From positions 1 through 64,000 of the forward strand of contig NW_025931716.1 of assembly GCF_000764305.2 (NCBI RefSeq): a stretch of DNA of 64,000 nt. Reading direction: 5' to 3'. The notes under the pieces were generated by a model that searched no databases, was not told where the DNA came from, and worked only from the letters and a program-made list of their open reading frames with translations. The DNA comes from Hyalella azteca (taxonomy: Eukaryota > Arthropoda > Malacostraca > Amphipoda > Hyalellidae). How positions within the stretch are numbered: position 1 is the stretch's first letter; each line of letters begins with the position of its first letter. Shown here one piece after another: positions 12,461 to 24,912 of the stretch. Made by a program: the position numbers and the translations under genes.

Positions 12461-13655
12461 TATAAATTATAAGTGAGCCAGGGACGGTTGACCATGAGGC
12501 TTGGAATGACCGCGGATCTTCCAGTCAAGATTTTTCATTAGGTACGCTCAGTGGCTTACATTTACGTGGTTTTACCCAAGCCGTGTGTAATTAATTGAGG
12601 AGCACAAGTGGTCATATTGTAATTTTTTGGTCATGACCAACAGAAAATGTTGAACTAACAGAAAGTTTCAAATAATAAAGTTGCATTTTGAGAATACGTT
12701 AAAAGGTATTTAAAGTTGAAACTTTAGTGGCATAGCCTGAAATGATTTTATTTACATCAATATTTTTTTTAAATCGCAAATTAGCCAAAAATTTGAAAAC
12801 AATAAAAAACTAATAAACACACATTATTTTCAATGAAACAGTGGTCAGTTTATTGGAATTTCATCTGTTTTCAAGTTCTTGACTAATTAGAAATATTATT
12901 GTAAACCGGCGCATAAATTTCTTTTCGCTTTCAAATTAAAAATTTAAACAAAAAGAAGGGATTAAAATGAAGTATAAACAATTAAAATTAGCAGATAATG
13001 AATAATAATTTGACATATAATATTTTTTCGTTTCATTTTCACTCACTTTTTCGTTTCATTTCCGAGCTACAATAAGCAAATTAATTTATTCCATAGATGA
13101 TATAGATACAGGAATCTTATTGTTTTTAATTGCTTAAATAAACTACAAACTATTTAGTATCAGTAGCTTTTAAACTGGAAATTTTGAAAATGACAATATG
13201 GTTTTTCTCCGTAATGAGAAATTTCCGTAGACACTCTTTGCCTTGAGGTACTCTATACATTATCTCGCTCCTCTTCTTCGCGTTGTTTATCGTTAGATAC
13301 ATCAATGTTCAAAATAATGATTCTTATTAAATTTTATGCTCATTAGATTCATGATGAGTCATAAATAAATATTCGTCGAATATTGTGCTCATAGTCGTGT
13401 GTTAATTACCAAGAATAACTTTATCATAATTTATCTGTACATAATTATTAGTTATCATAATTTATCAGTCCGTATTATTATTATTGTTTATTATCCACGT
13501 TAAAATTTATTAGTCACGCTATTATGATAAATTAGGATTGTTGCAAATATTTATATTCAAACTCAACATGTATGGTTGCGTAGAAACCATTTAGCGGGAA
13601 AAAATCAGCTAAACTTATAAGCTTCATTATTTCAACAGCGATCACTGAATTTAAT
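12461..13655. other. AT-rich stretch, no gene seen
   Basis: Only low-complexity AT-rich DNA is visible, including TTATCATAATTTATC words around 13430-13530. Confidence 0.5.
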
Positions 13656-13659
13656 TTGC

Positions 13660-13850
13660 AGTCTAATACATTTATTGCCCGGAAATTTATAATTTACAGC
13701 TCAAAAGTATCTAATTTACTGTTCATTGGTTTCAACTGTACAACTCAGAAGTATTCAATTAACTGCCTAAATTTGTCCAATTTACTGCTCATAAGTATTT
13801 TTACTGCTTTGGAATATCCAGTTTACAGCTCAGAAGTTATCTTTTACATT
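13660..13850. repeat. Degenerate short tandem repeat
   Basis: AATTTACTGCTCA or TTTACAGCTCAGAAGTAT-like words recur irregularly about every 20-35 bp. A 71-codon + strand frame lies over it and has no other support. Confidence 0.45.
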
Positions 13851-14958
13851 GTAAGTTACAGAAAACGGTGAAAATCTGCATGAATTAAAACTCAGAATGA
13901 AGTTTGCGATGAAAAATTTTTACTGAAATACTTCAAAAGATATTGTGAGGAATAAACACATAATTTTCTAGATTGTTGAATGAATAATAACGAAAATATT
14001 TAGTGAATGAATAAAAACTAGAGGATTTAAGAGGATTCAAATCTTTGTAAAAAATTTAAAGAAGTTTTCGAGTTGCATGCGCAGTGTTCTTTGTTCAAAT
14101 ATCATTGAAGGCATCTTCGATGGTACAGTGTTCAATAGAAAAAGTACTCGTATTTCTTGAGAATTTATTATGCCCAAAGAACTGATCCAATGAGCACCCA
14201 TAGAAATTCTTTTGCTTCATGAAACACAAAGAGATGCCGGCATACAACAAGGTTTGTGGTTTCTAAAGGTTCAAAAGTCAGATGATTTCAAAGTACATAT
14301 ATTCGGCAAACTGAAATGTTTCAAATGATTTGAGACTGTTTTGACATTCGTAACCTGTTATACGATAAGAGAATGACTATCGCAACCTGATATAAAGCAA
14401 GCTATTCCATTCAATGTCAAAATTAAATTAAAGTACAAAATTAATGCGCAAATATCAATTCGCGTTCCAAAATTCATTAGTTTTATTAAAATGGCTAAAA
14501 ATTTTGTGTAAAAAGACGATACCGTTTCAAAGCTCGTATAGTAGCACTTAATGAATCAAAATTACGTTCTTTTTGTCACTGCAGGAGACTTCAAACTGTG
14601 TTTGAAATTACTTTCATAAATCGAAAAGATGGTACATCGTGACCCTTGACTTAAGATGAGCCTCGAAATTGTCCTCCAAATCCATTTGCTCTGAAGGTTT
14701 CCCAAAGATCATGCTTGCGTAATGGACCTTTAATTTGAAAATATCCATTTTCCTGAAATTGAAAGAGTTTAATTTTCATGTATGGCTTTTTCTGATCATG
14801 AAGTTTGTGTTGTATCATTATGCCAATTCATTTCCACTCATGAAGATAATATGCAGAGTAGAGTTGACTAATAATGATGCGGCTCACACATAGCATGTCT
14901 TTAGAGCAAGGGACTTGCTGAAATGAAGAAACCTTTGATTTAAAAGACTCATACTTAC

Positions 14959-15025
14959 GCGAAGATCCTTGGCATTCTGATGCTGCAATAGTCGACGCAA
15001 TAAGCGACAAAAGGCCTGAATCCAT
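14959..15025 (-). CDS. Possible first coding exon with signal-peptide-like start
   Basis: On the minus strand an ATG at 15025 opens 22 codons plus one base and then meets a near-ideal donor, C|GTAAGTATG, at 14959|14958. The peptide begins MDSGLLSLIASTIAASECQG: a short hydrophobic run followed by small residues, like a weak secretory signal. A phase-1 intron just after a signal peptide is a common arrangement in animal genes. The frame reads on into the presumed intron to 14828. No downstream exon was identified and no protein family is recognised. Chance is a serious alternative given the small size. Confidence 0.2.
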
Positions 15026-15029
15026 TATC

Positions 15030-15885
15030 CATCACCTATATCGGTCAATTTGATTCCTCATGTTGTTGCACCTGCCGAGGCTTGGTCATTTCAAATGGCA
15101 TTCCCGCACGTGACTGTCACAGCAGATCCTGAATGCGACATTGTCTGTACACACCATCCTTGAAATTTATGAATGAGCTCATTGTTCATTGTCTGTCACT
15201 CAGCGCCGTGCTGCTGCGTACCTCATTCAGTGGCATAATATGCGTTGCAAGCAACAATTGTTTTTTTTCAACAACACCAGCCAATACAGGCCTTTACAAC
15301 CAAACCCTAAAAAATTTATTCGGGTAGATATGATTGGCCATCGCCGCTATTACATAGACTTGAATAAGGAGAATAAATCAATACAAATGTACCTTTCAAA
15401 TTTTCTCAATGACAAATAACTTTATGCATTTTTAGTTTGTTTACAACTTTTTCGATCGCTGTAAAATTCATATCTCCAACAGGGAATTTGTCTCTCGTTA
15501 TAGAAAAAATTTCTCCTTCGAAACAAAATTCGTCTCGTTGGATATGAATTTTCTCGTTTTATTAGCAATTTAATGTATACTATAGCTACAGGCAGCATCA
15601 TTTCAACCGAGTGTACACTGAGCTGACATCAGTTTCTTTTACCATGAGATTAAATATCACAGAAAATGTGTCCATTACTCTCTTCTGGTAATATATTTTC
15701 TTCGGGCACGTAATGAGGCTCGAAGCTGGAAATATCATGAATGTCATACCACATGTTTCATAAATTAAGATGATAATAATCCTAACTTGCTGCAGAAGTT
15801 TTAAGTTCATTCATTATTTTCGTGAATCAATGGAATGTTTCATTGATGGAACACCGGTGGCGCATTAATTGATGGCAATTGATGG
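15030..15885. other. No supported gene
   Basis: Two overlapping + strand frames (15133-15327 and 15189-15419) cover a slightly GC-richer patch but show no domain or clear splice pair. The remainder is AT-rich. Confidence 0.35.
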
Positions 15886-15889
15886 CGGG

Positions 15890-16015
15890 AAAGTTCGAAT
15901 GGGCATCGATGATGTCGACAATAAATATCGATATTGAGACAACGATGGACATCGATGAATGATCGAAGAGGCATCGATGGTGCATATTTGGATGATCGGC
16001 GAGGCATCGATGACG
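15890..16015. repeat. Degenerate GGCATCGATG repeat
   Basis: GGCATCGATG or GACATCGATG occurs at about 15902, 15948, 15970 and 16002 with TCGA-rich spacers. It looks like a decayed minisatellite. The minus-strand frames at 15840-16139 read through it and are not supported as genes. Confidence 0.5.
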
Positions 16016-16438
16016 TATGTATAGTGTTCATCCATAATATTCTGAACAGATTCTGATATATATTCAAACATTTGACCCTCCAAAAACTAGCGTTGGCGCC
16101 AATAGCGAACCGATGCTCGTTTTGCAACCACCCTCCCACAACAAATTGGAAAAAAGTTCTCCGAGTAGCACATACACGAGATTATATTGAATTAGCTTAG
16201 GACTTCACCCTGTTATCTCTTAACCAATTCCAAGGCGCTCTAGCTAGACCCAATTTATTTTATTTTTTGCGAGATTAACTGTTGAACGTGTTTGAACTTT
16301 TGTCCGTGAGCACGAATTAAAAAAGCTCCTATATTAATCATATTCATATGTATCAATCATTTTCAACTAATTTTTTACAGATGTAAAAAAATGATGTATA
16401 AAGTTAAAATTCCAGGGGCAATTTAATTAATTACCCCT

Positions 16439-16609
16439 TCATTCAATTAATTTATTTACAAATATGATTGTTATTCTGATGCTTTTAATTTCACACGTTG
16501 TGCTTTTGGGATAAATTGGGAAAAGCTCCCAATTTATCCCAAAAGGACAACGTGTGAAATTGAATGCATCAGAATAACAATCATATTTGTAATTTAATTA
16601 ATTGAATGA
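16439..16609. repeat. 171-bp near-perfect palindrome (fold-back element)
   Basis: Arms 16439-16521 and 16527-16609 are reverse complements with only a handful of mismatches around a 5-nt centre (AAAGC). The outer end reads TCATTCAATTAATT and the inner end GGGATAAATTGGGA. The flanking TTAATTAA-rich sequence hides any target duplication. It could be a minimal fold-back MITE, a long hairpin RNA source or a recent inverted duplication. No coding capacity. Confidence 0.85.
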
Positions 16610-16859
16610 TAGCGATGTTAATTGTCCTCTCTATTTATTTTTTAGGGTCGATTATTGGGTATCCCATCATCGTTACGCCACTCATAATCGGCCAAGTTAT
16701 TATCAACACTCAAAAAATGTATGGTTCACAACACAAAACATAACAGGGATATCGACGTTGAAAAATAGGTTAGGTTGTCCAGTCGCCGATTCTTACAATG
16801 CTCTTGATGTGTCTCTTGGAGATCTGGGGACTTGTCTTTAGACCAGGTCTAACCAAAAC

Positions 16860-17290
16860 GGACGTTTAAGCTAAGTTGCAGCTGAACATTAACCAATGTG
16901 CAAGATGAGAGGCACTTTCAGTCGAAATCTATACTCCTGCGTAGCTCCATCTAATCTATTATTGAACGCATTTATACTCGGAGCGCCAACGATGTAATGA
17001 GGGAGGCTGTTCCACATGTCAGTGACTCGAGGCGAGAAGAAGTGTTGTCACATGAATGTGTTGCACCAGAGTTTTTTAGTTTAAATCCGTGGTTCCCTGG
17101 TGTTGGTGCCAGTTTCATATTCTAGGAAACCTTCTGCAATCTTGTGCGAGCCATGAGTATACATACTTGTATAGTTCGATGAGGTTGCCACACAGACGAC
17201 GATAGCATTTACTTAGAAGCTTCCTAAACTAATATTTTTTGAGACTTGCTCTTAAAGCTCGGAATTATACATGTTGCACGTCTTTGAACA
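16860..17290 (-). pseudogene. Non-LTR retrotransposon ORF2 C-terminal remnant
   Basis: Read on the minus strand, broken frames give a familiar order of motifs from the region after the reverse transcriptase of many CR1/Jockey-like elements: VQRRATCIIPSFKS (near 17290-17250), YRRLCGNLIELYKY (near 17205-17165), then FFSPRVTDMWNSLP and GAPSINAFNNRLD (17043-16947). Stops and a frame change separate the blocks, so this is dead. The catalytic core is absent, which fits 5' truncation. The motif order is from family knowledge; the clade is not resolved. No poly-A or microsatellite tail was identified on the 3' side. Confidence 0.8.
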
Positions 17291-18000
17291 CTCACGAGAA
17301 AATATTTATCATTGTCCGAATAGTAACGCATTTTCTTACGCAATGCTCGGTGTAGTTTTCCTAATAACCTTGGTGCTCGAAAAATGTTTCGAACTTTTCG
17401 GACACAGTAAGGTTTTAGATAAAGTCCATGAATTTTAATTTGTATGCTGAAGCTATAGTTTCAATATCACTTACTGTTTCATGCAGTGCCTTATGTTGTA
17501 TACTAGAGCAAATGTTTCAGTATCATTATTACTTCATGGTTTGCCACTCAATCATTCATATAAATCTCCCGCTTTAATGCAGTCAAACATTCGTTTTATC
17601 ATTACGTAAAAGCGATATTTTACGCCCAGTGATGAATTTAAAAAGCGGCGAATTAAAACAAATTAATGAACAAAACATTACCGGTGAGTCATTTTAATTT
17701 TCCGTAATTATGACTGGGTATTCAGCATTTTCCCTAAATATGAAAAATGAGTATTTAATCGTGAGTGAAATCATTAATGCCTATTTTGGTGGCAAAGCCA
17801 ACTTTAAATTAATTCTCTAGTTATCGACTACACTTCATAGGAGCTGCATAGAGATTGAATCTTTTGGATGCATTTTGAAAGCCTCTGACATTAATGTACC
17901 CAGAGCTAATTTGTATTACCGTAATTTTTTATGCACATGAAAGTTTATATTAAAAAATACCATGCGAATTCAGCTCAATGCGCTTCACGAGGCTAAATGT
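17291..18000. other. No gene seen; may include more LINE debris
   Basis: Sequence up to about 17420 may continue the retrotransposon remnant upstream of the VQRRAT block, but I could not follow a frame. The rest is AT-rich. Confidence 0.35.
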
Positions 18001-18009
18001 AATCGACAG

Positions 18010-18205
18010 TTGCTGGTGTATGACTGTTGCTTGAATACGACTGTTGCTTTAGTTATCCTGTTGTTTGGACACGACTGTTGTTGTGTTTGACTGTTGTTGT
18101 ACATGACTGTTGCTTTTGGTTTACTGTTGATTTTGCTCGGTTTTCGCTTGAGTTTGACTTTTAATTGTGTTCGTTCTTTGCTTGTGTTTGACTGCTGACG
18201 GTTTA
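18010..18205. repeat. Degenerate GACTGTTG repeat
   Basis: The words GACTGTTG, CTGTTGTTG and TTTGACTG recur at irregular 20-30-bp spacing in a T/G-rich stretch. It looks like a decaying minisatellite on the + strand. Confidence 0.6.
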
Positions 18206-21200
18206 AAGCGTTTTCAACACTTACATCAACTTGTAATTATGTCATTAGTTTGTTGAAGTCATTAATCGATCACGAATATGAAAGCAAAGAAAATAAAAAT
18301 ATATTTATTATAATTTCGTGTTAGAGACCAGATTTGTCATCAGTTCAGAGAATACAAGAATAATCAACATGATTCTAATTAGAAGTTTTATGAAGAAAAT
18401 AATATCGGAGTTGAGGCTCTTTCAACAATTCTGGCACGCTGTACCACTCGTGATCCAATCAAATGCTTCCTACCTGACGATTGGGTCGGGGATTGCATTC
18501 ATTACCGTGCCCTCGGCTTGTCAGTCTATTGTTATTGAATTCAATATTAGATCTGAAATTCTACATTAAATTCAGCTCCACCCCCTGCTAATTCATTTGC
18601 CGCCCTCCGCCTTCTGCTCTCACCCCCAATTTTCAGCACCCACTCCCCCGGGAACACGTGGATCAAAATAATGTAATTAATTGACTATCGTCTTATTGTA
18701 GTCAGGCAAAAAAAAATTATCATTGCTCCGTCATCCTATTTCAAATAATCGAATTGTGTTATATAAATTATAACATTATTCTATTTCGCTCACATTTTTC
18801 ATACGGTATGGTATAATATTGGTCCATATTATGATAAATCGTCTACGATATTTAATAATATTAGAACTTAAGGCAAGGAATAATTCGTCAGAAGTTTACC
18901 AATAAACGCGAATCATTACAATCAATCAAAATACAAATAATTTATTGAGCTGCTAGTCTTTGTGCAAATTTACATTTATTATACGAAAACAAGCATAATT
19001 ATAATTATTATATTAACAAGCATAACGAAAACAAGCATGAAGCATAGTTATATTAACTAAAATAAGAGGAATAAAAATCTTATTAGGAATCGAAATCTAA
19101 CTATTTAAACTTAAATATTAATACATAAACTGATATACGGTATTAATAAATAAAGCTAAATTATAAATAGCCTTTATTAAACTGATAATAAATACTCAAA
19201 CTAAAATATAATTATAAAACTGAAATATGAAGATAAAACTGATATATAAATATAAACAGAATTGTGAGTATAAACTGAAATATAATAATGTAAACTGGAA
19301 CATAGATATCTAAACTGAAACGCGCTAATGCCTACTGTTGCTGCGAGAACCGCTAAAGCCCGCGCGCCTTTTATCCAAAACGTGGCCGTGGCAAAGCCCG
19401 CTTGGATATTTTATAAGCAGCCTTCTATTTTACAAGCCGCCTTTTAAAATTAATGAAGGGCACTTATGCCATCGAGGGCCTCAAGAGACCTGAAATGAGG
19501 CTGGCTTGGGAATTTGTGGGATTAAATAAATTTGTTGATTAACAGGATGAATAGGACGATTAGGGTAAACAGGGTTAACATGATAAACAGGACAAACTTG
19601 ATTAGGCAGAAAAAACGGACTATATACAAAAAAATGTCAGAAACAGGATAAAAGAATTATTTCATCACATTATAGAACAGTCAGTTAATTGCTGCACTTG
19701 GCAAGAAATGTCTAATGAAAAACTTTACGTAAGAATATGCGATATTGTGGTTAACTTGCATGGCGGGTGTAAATAAATAACTTTCGCAGCATATTTATTG
19801 ATTGATGAAACGAAGAACGACAAACCTGGGAAATAATACTCATGAGAATCTAATTATAGTTTAAGTAATCCGAATACAAGATTTACTGAGCCTATATAGG
19901 AGCAGAGGAAAGGTTATGGGCTTCAACAAGAGAAGATCCTTACCAAGGAAGTAATCCCCACGAGGTCCGATACTAACGCTGAATTAATATATCTGCACCT
20001 ATCTCAATTCACATAACAGCGGAAAAATAATGCAGAAAAAATTACAGTAGAACACAGGATATATTACAGTAGAACAAAAGCTGAACCGTATATCGAAAAG
20101 TGCAGAGTTTTGTCACACTTTGTCTTGCACTAAAACTAAAGACAAGTCGCACGCTGGTAAGGGAACATCTTTCAACGCATTTGTTAATTTGTATCCATCA
20201 AAAATATAGATTTTGGTTTAATTCCTTTTCTCAAAGAGGTATATATATGTGTTCATGGAGGGGTTCATTGTAATTATAATTATTCCATGGAGCAATTAAC
20301 GTGTAATAAATCTATCTCTCGTTTTTTTCTTGCTGATAATTATTATTACTGTACGGAAATTTTGATGATAATTAATTCTTGACCACTAATATACATTGAA
20401 CAAGAATTTCTCAGTGAATGAGTGAACCATATAAGTGAAGCATCAGGAACACGTCGAGAAGTTCAGTTCATTCAAAATACCAAAAAGAAATAATCTTGGC
20501 ATTTTTGGCAGACACCTTGGCTCGGCACGTGCCCAAACAAAAGCCCTCTCCTCATCACCGCTCTGAAAAGCTCCGAATATTCGTCCATATTTCCAACCGA
20601 TTTTTCAAAGCACTCGCCAAATGAGCAATTCCTTCGTCGCAGGATAAATTAGCTCTCTTAGCCAGTGCAAATTCCCTTCCAGTCGTGCAAATTCTTCTCC
20701 AGTCGCTTCTCTAAATTAACTTCCGACGGACCATTTTAATTGAGGGTGCAAATGCAAACACTTTTTAAAAATGTCAACTTGGAATATAATTGGGAAGTGA
20801 TCTCCGGGGAGCGAGCAATCATCAGTTAATTATATGCATGACTTGTGAACAAAAAATTTAGACACTCGAGGAAATAAAACATTTGGTGAGTCGTGTTTTT
20901 TATTAGTTTATAAGTATAGCCGTTCATGAGAATTTTCGTTCGTGTGTAAGTAATGCATTTTCGCGAATAATGAGATGTTGAATGGCTTCGAAAATTGTTA
21001 TTGTAACTACAGTAACTGAAATAAATTATTTTAAACAGGGTTTTTGTTTAACTTGTTTTGCTGCAGATTTTCTTTAGTGTAAATCTTTGCTAAATTTGGA
21101 ACATCTTTCAGTCCCGCAAGGAAAAATAAGGACAAAAAAAATCCTGAATGTTTTACGAATGCGACCACTACGTCGTTATTTGTCATGCTAATGATGATTC

Positions 21201-24200
21201 GTTAGAGAACATCGTGGTAAACTACAGACTTTTCAAACATTTTTAAACAGATGAATGTGAATGCAATCTAGACTGCTTCTAAATTCTATTTATTTGAGGT
21301 TTAATTGAATCTTCTTCAATTACTGGTAAATATTTTGCGATGAATTCACTGTACAATTCATAAAATAATGAATGTTTTGTGTGTATCTTTTAGTGTACTG
21401 GAGAAATATAGAATACGCGTTAGGAAATGAAGTATTAACTCACGAAGAATTCACCCAACAAGAGAGATAAACTAAAAAATTAACATTTCAGGCAAAGTAC
21501 ACTCCGCTCAGTACGAATTCTCTTAATGGTCACAAAATTGCTCGACGTTCTTGTGGTCGGAAAAGAAACTTATGTGTGGGTGAAAAACTTGTGAAACACT
21601 CGGCCAAGTTTCGACAACTGGTCGTGTTGCTTGCAGGATGTTAGTCGGTGGAGCTGCCTGCTACGACGCTCTGCATAAGCCTGCTGAGCTGAAAAACAGC
21701 TCATGAATTTCCAGAGACCTGTCAGGTGCCTAGAGCGCTGGAAAATAGTATGAGAAATCTTGTAATTTGTACCTCTACCAAGTAAAATAGATTGAGGTCC
21801 TTAATTATTGATTTATGTTTCTCCCTAATGCCTGATTGATTAACTAAGTGCGCCTTTTGCCATATGGGATCGTCGCTTTTTTATTTCATTTTAAAATCCT
21901 TACAAGTAGTGAAAAATAGTAAAAAATTAGCAAGATAAAAAACGAATGGAACTAAGAAACATAAAATACACTAATTTGCACGTAAATTCTTAAAATCTTG
22001 CTATACAATATCAATTTCTTATGATTTCTGTTCAATGCACTCTCCTCAACTGCCCTTGTTAACAATGAAAAATACGAAATAAAATAGTAAAAAAATCACA
22101 TATGTTGATTTTAAGAATGATTTGTTAAAACTAACATTTCAACTTCGCTTTCAATTTTCATTATTTATATATTTTTTCTAATTGACCGGCGTTACAAACT
22201 GAGAGGAACCTTCTTATTTAAACTTCTAAATTATATTTCTCTTTAATTGTTTCAAAATCAAAACTAAATTTTTTAACAAATCCATTCTTTCCTATTATGT
22301 AACGCCTCGCTATTCTCCCACAAAGAGCAAATTTTCAGGTGCAGGCAATATCCCGACGCGATAAGTATCTTGATACGCGCCCCAACAACCACTATATATT
22401 TACGGTGCTGGGCTTCAAACAAATAAACAGACCAACAAACTCGCAAACCACCATATACATACCATGAAATATTTAGATTATTATAAAACTGTAACATAGA
22501 TACATATATAAGTTACTGATATACCGAGTTGTTATGATTTGCTTTGATGTATAACGTCGATACCAACGCCGTCGTTCCATTAATATTTTTTTAATATAAA
22601 ATACAAAAATATAATATAATTGAATGTTGTGCTGGGAGGAAACATTGTTCTCGGCGAACGAACGCCAACAGGGAAATTATATGTGTAAATCACTAGGATA
22701 ATAATAAAATTATTTATATCTATATAAATAATTTATATTTATATAAAATTTATATAAAATTACTCCAACTATGGAAATTCGATTGCCAATTTTTTTCATT
22801 CAAAAAGACTGCATAAAATTGAGAGACTGCATAATTAAAAAAGACTGCATAAAAAAGAATTGAAGCCAGGAGAAAATTTCCAGTGTCTGAAAAATTACTG
22901 GAATCCGGACCCATAATATTGTGCTGAAGACGCCCTAACTCTTCTTTTTCGTGGCAGGCAAAATAACGGTTAAGTATTTAGCTTCCAACATAAAAGTACA
23001 GAAGCTAGAACACGGCCCTAGCGCACGCAATGCGCTCCAATACCTAATGGAAATATTCTAAGAGATACTGGTATGGCTGATACTCATAACGCAACTTGGT
23101 TTTAAAATTTATTTTCAACGTATTACTCGAATTATTAATTTTAATCCATTATTATATTTATTACCTAATTTCTACTTATGCTGAAAATTGGTTTATCTAA
23201 AACTGTCGCGTACTGAACTTATTCTAAATAATGCAGACATTTAAAATTATTATTTTTAATCAGTTTACTATTATAAAAATTATTTCTGTTGCTAAGCCTT
23301 CTTTAAAATTGCAAGAAAATGCGAACATTCTGGCTAGTGTGCAACAGTGCAATTTCTAACTAGACTTCATTTACGATGGAATTGGATGCATATAAAAGAA
23401 ATAAGCTAGGTATGACTTGCAAGCTCGCTATGACACGGCTCAGCCAACTTTTCTCATACCCTCAGGTGGCAATACAGCTGGAAACGAGATTCTGACCAGA
23501 AGCTGATTTCAATCGGATGGCCAAGCATACCAGAAACAACTTTGCGCCGAGTTTAACGACTCTTTCAGCGAAGCCTACGCGGTCCATAAATTTTGTTGAG
23601 GGATGAGCGTTGGAATTGTATTTATTCAACCATTTTATTGATAAGAACGCAAAATTATGAACATTGATTATATTAACTGCCTACCATAGTCCCAGTAGAG
23701 CTATCCATTATCGAACATTAACGGCGGATATTTGATAACGATAAATGCTACTGAATAGTGAAGTCTCTATATTTGCTAGTGTACACACGATCCACGTATG
23801 TGAACAATATAGCGCCGGCATGAGGCAGCAAGCATGCGAGTTCATACTTGATTTTTTTTAATGCTTCTGTATACTAAGTTCCTTCAGCATAAGTGCCCAA
23901 ATTCCTCGATTTTCCAGTTTGTTCTTTCTCCCACTAGACTGAGAGAATTTGTGTCAGTAAACCATGCACTAATCTTCACGTGGCCACCCATAGTGCAACA
24001 TTGATTTCATAAAAAATCGCAATTTTTTATCTAAATTGCGCGAGAGAGAAGTTTCTTCTTCAAAAACTGCTTTTCGACGATGTCAGCTAATTAGATAGGG
24101 CTCCTTGCGACCGCCATTGAATTCTAATGAAGAATCTCGCCCGATGTTCAGAGGAAAACTCCTTGGTCCAGTTTGGCTTTTTTTATATGAAATTTAATGC

Positions 24201-24877
24201 GAGTTAAAAAAATAACGATCCTAATGGGCTGACTTGACTGGAATAATTTTGCTGCAAATTGAAAGGCGATACACAGGCCGATACATCCAAATTGTTAAGC
24301 ATGTTCTATCAGTTGCTGAAAATATTACAAGGTAGCTTTTATATCTCAGAATCATTACACATGAATTAAAAATTATATCTCACAGTGAAATTCTTTCGAC
24401 GATCTTATTGATAGATTTTGAAGAGTACAACGAAGTAATTAGTTTACGATGTTGTTGGGGGTCCAGCAGGTTCGAATGAACTGCTTGTGAAAATGAAAGT
24501 CATCTGAATAAACAATACTTAATATACTAGTGATGCGAATTAGCTATAGAACAAGTGAGCCAGTCAACTCACACTCCATCACGTAAAATTTAATTGTGAA
24601 TAATCAAGCGTTAAATATGGAGGCTGTCTTCTCTACTGTCCAATACAATAATAATCTCCGGTCCGCACGACCACACACAGCAAGATTGAAATTACTCCTA
24701 AAACGAATTTATAAAATTACGTCCTATTTGAATGCATAATTTCTTCCGCATATTACATAAAACCAAATCATTATTTAATCTTATTAATACTAATCCTAGC
24801 CATCTACTATGTCAAAACACTAATGAATTTATAAATTTATTAATACCTGTGCATTGATACGAACAGCTTGAAAAATA
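18206..24877. other. Long AT-rich stretch, no gene seen
   Basis: About 6.7 kb without a supported gene. At 19130-19330 a degenerate A-rich repeat carries AAACTGAAATATAA-like words. At 20661-20704 a 20-bp word (GTGCAAATTC..TTCCAGTC) is duplicated. At 22710-22760 there is AT-only palindromic sequence (ATTTATATCTATATAAAT). Around 22829-22855 AGACTGCATAA occurs three times. Slightly GC-richer patches (19320-19520, 21600-21740, 23400-23620) show no open frame I can support. Confidence 0.5.
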
Positions 24878-24912
24878 AAGTCCACAAGCGCGGCATTCAC
24901 GCTTGTGGACTT
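24878..24912. repeat. Perfect 13-bp hairpin
   Basis: AAGTCCACAAGCG (24878-24890) and its exact complement (24900-24912) flank a 9-nt loop. It stands in AT-rich DNA with no gene beside it. The role is unknown. Confidence 0.8.
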
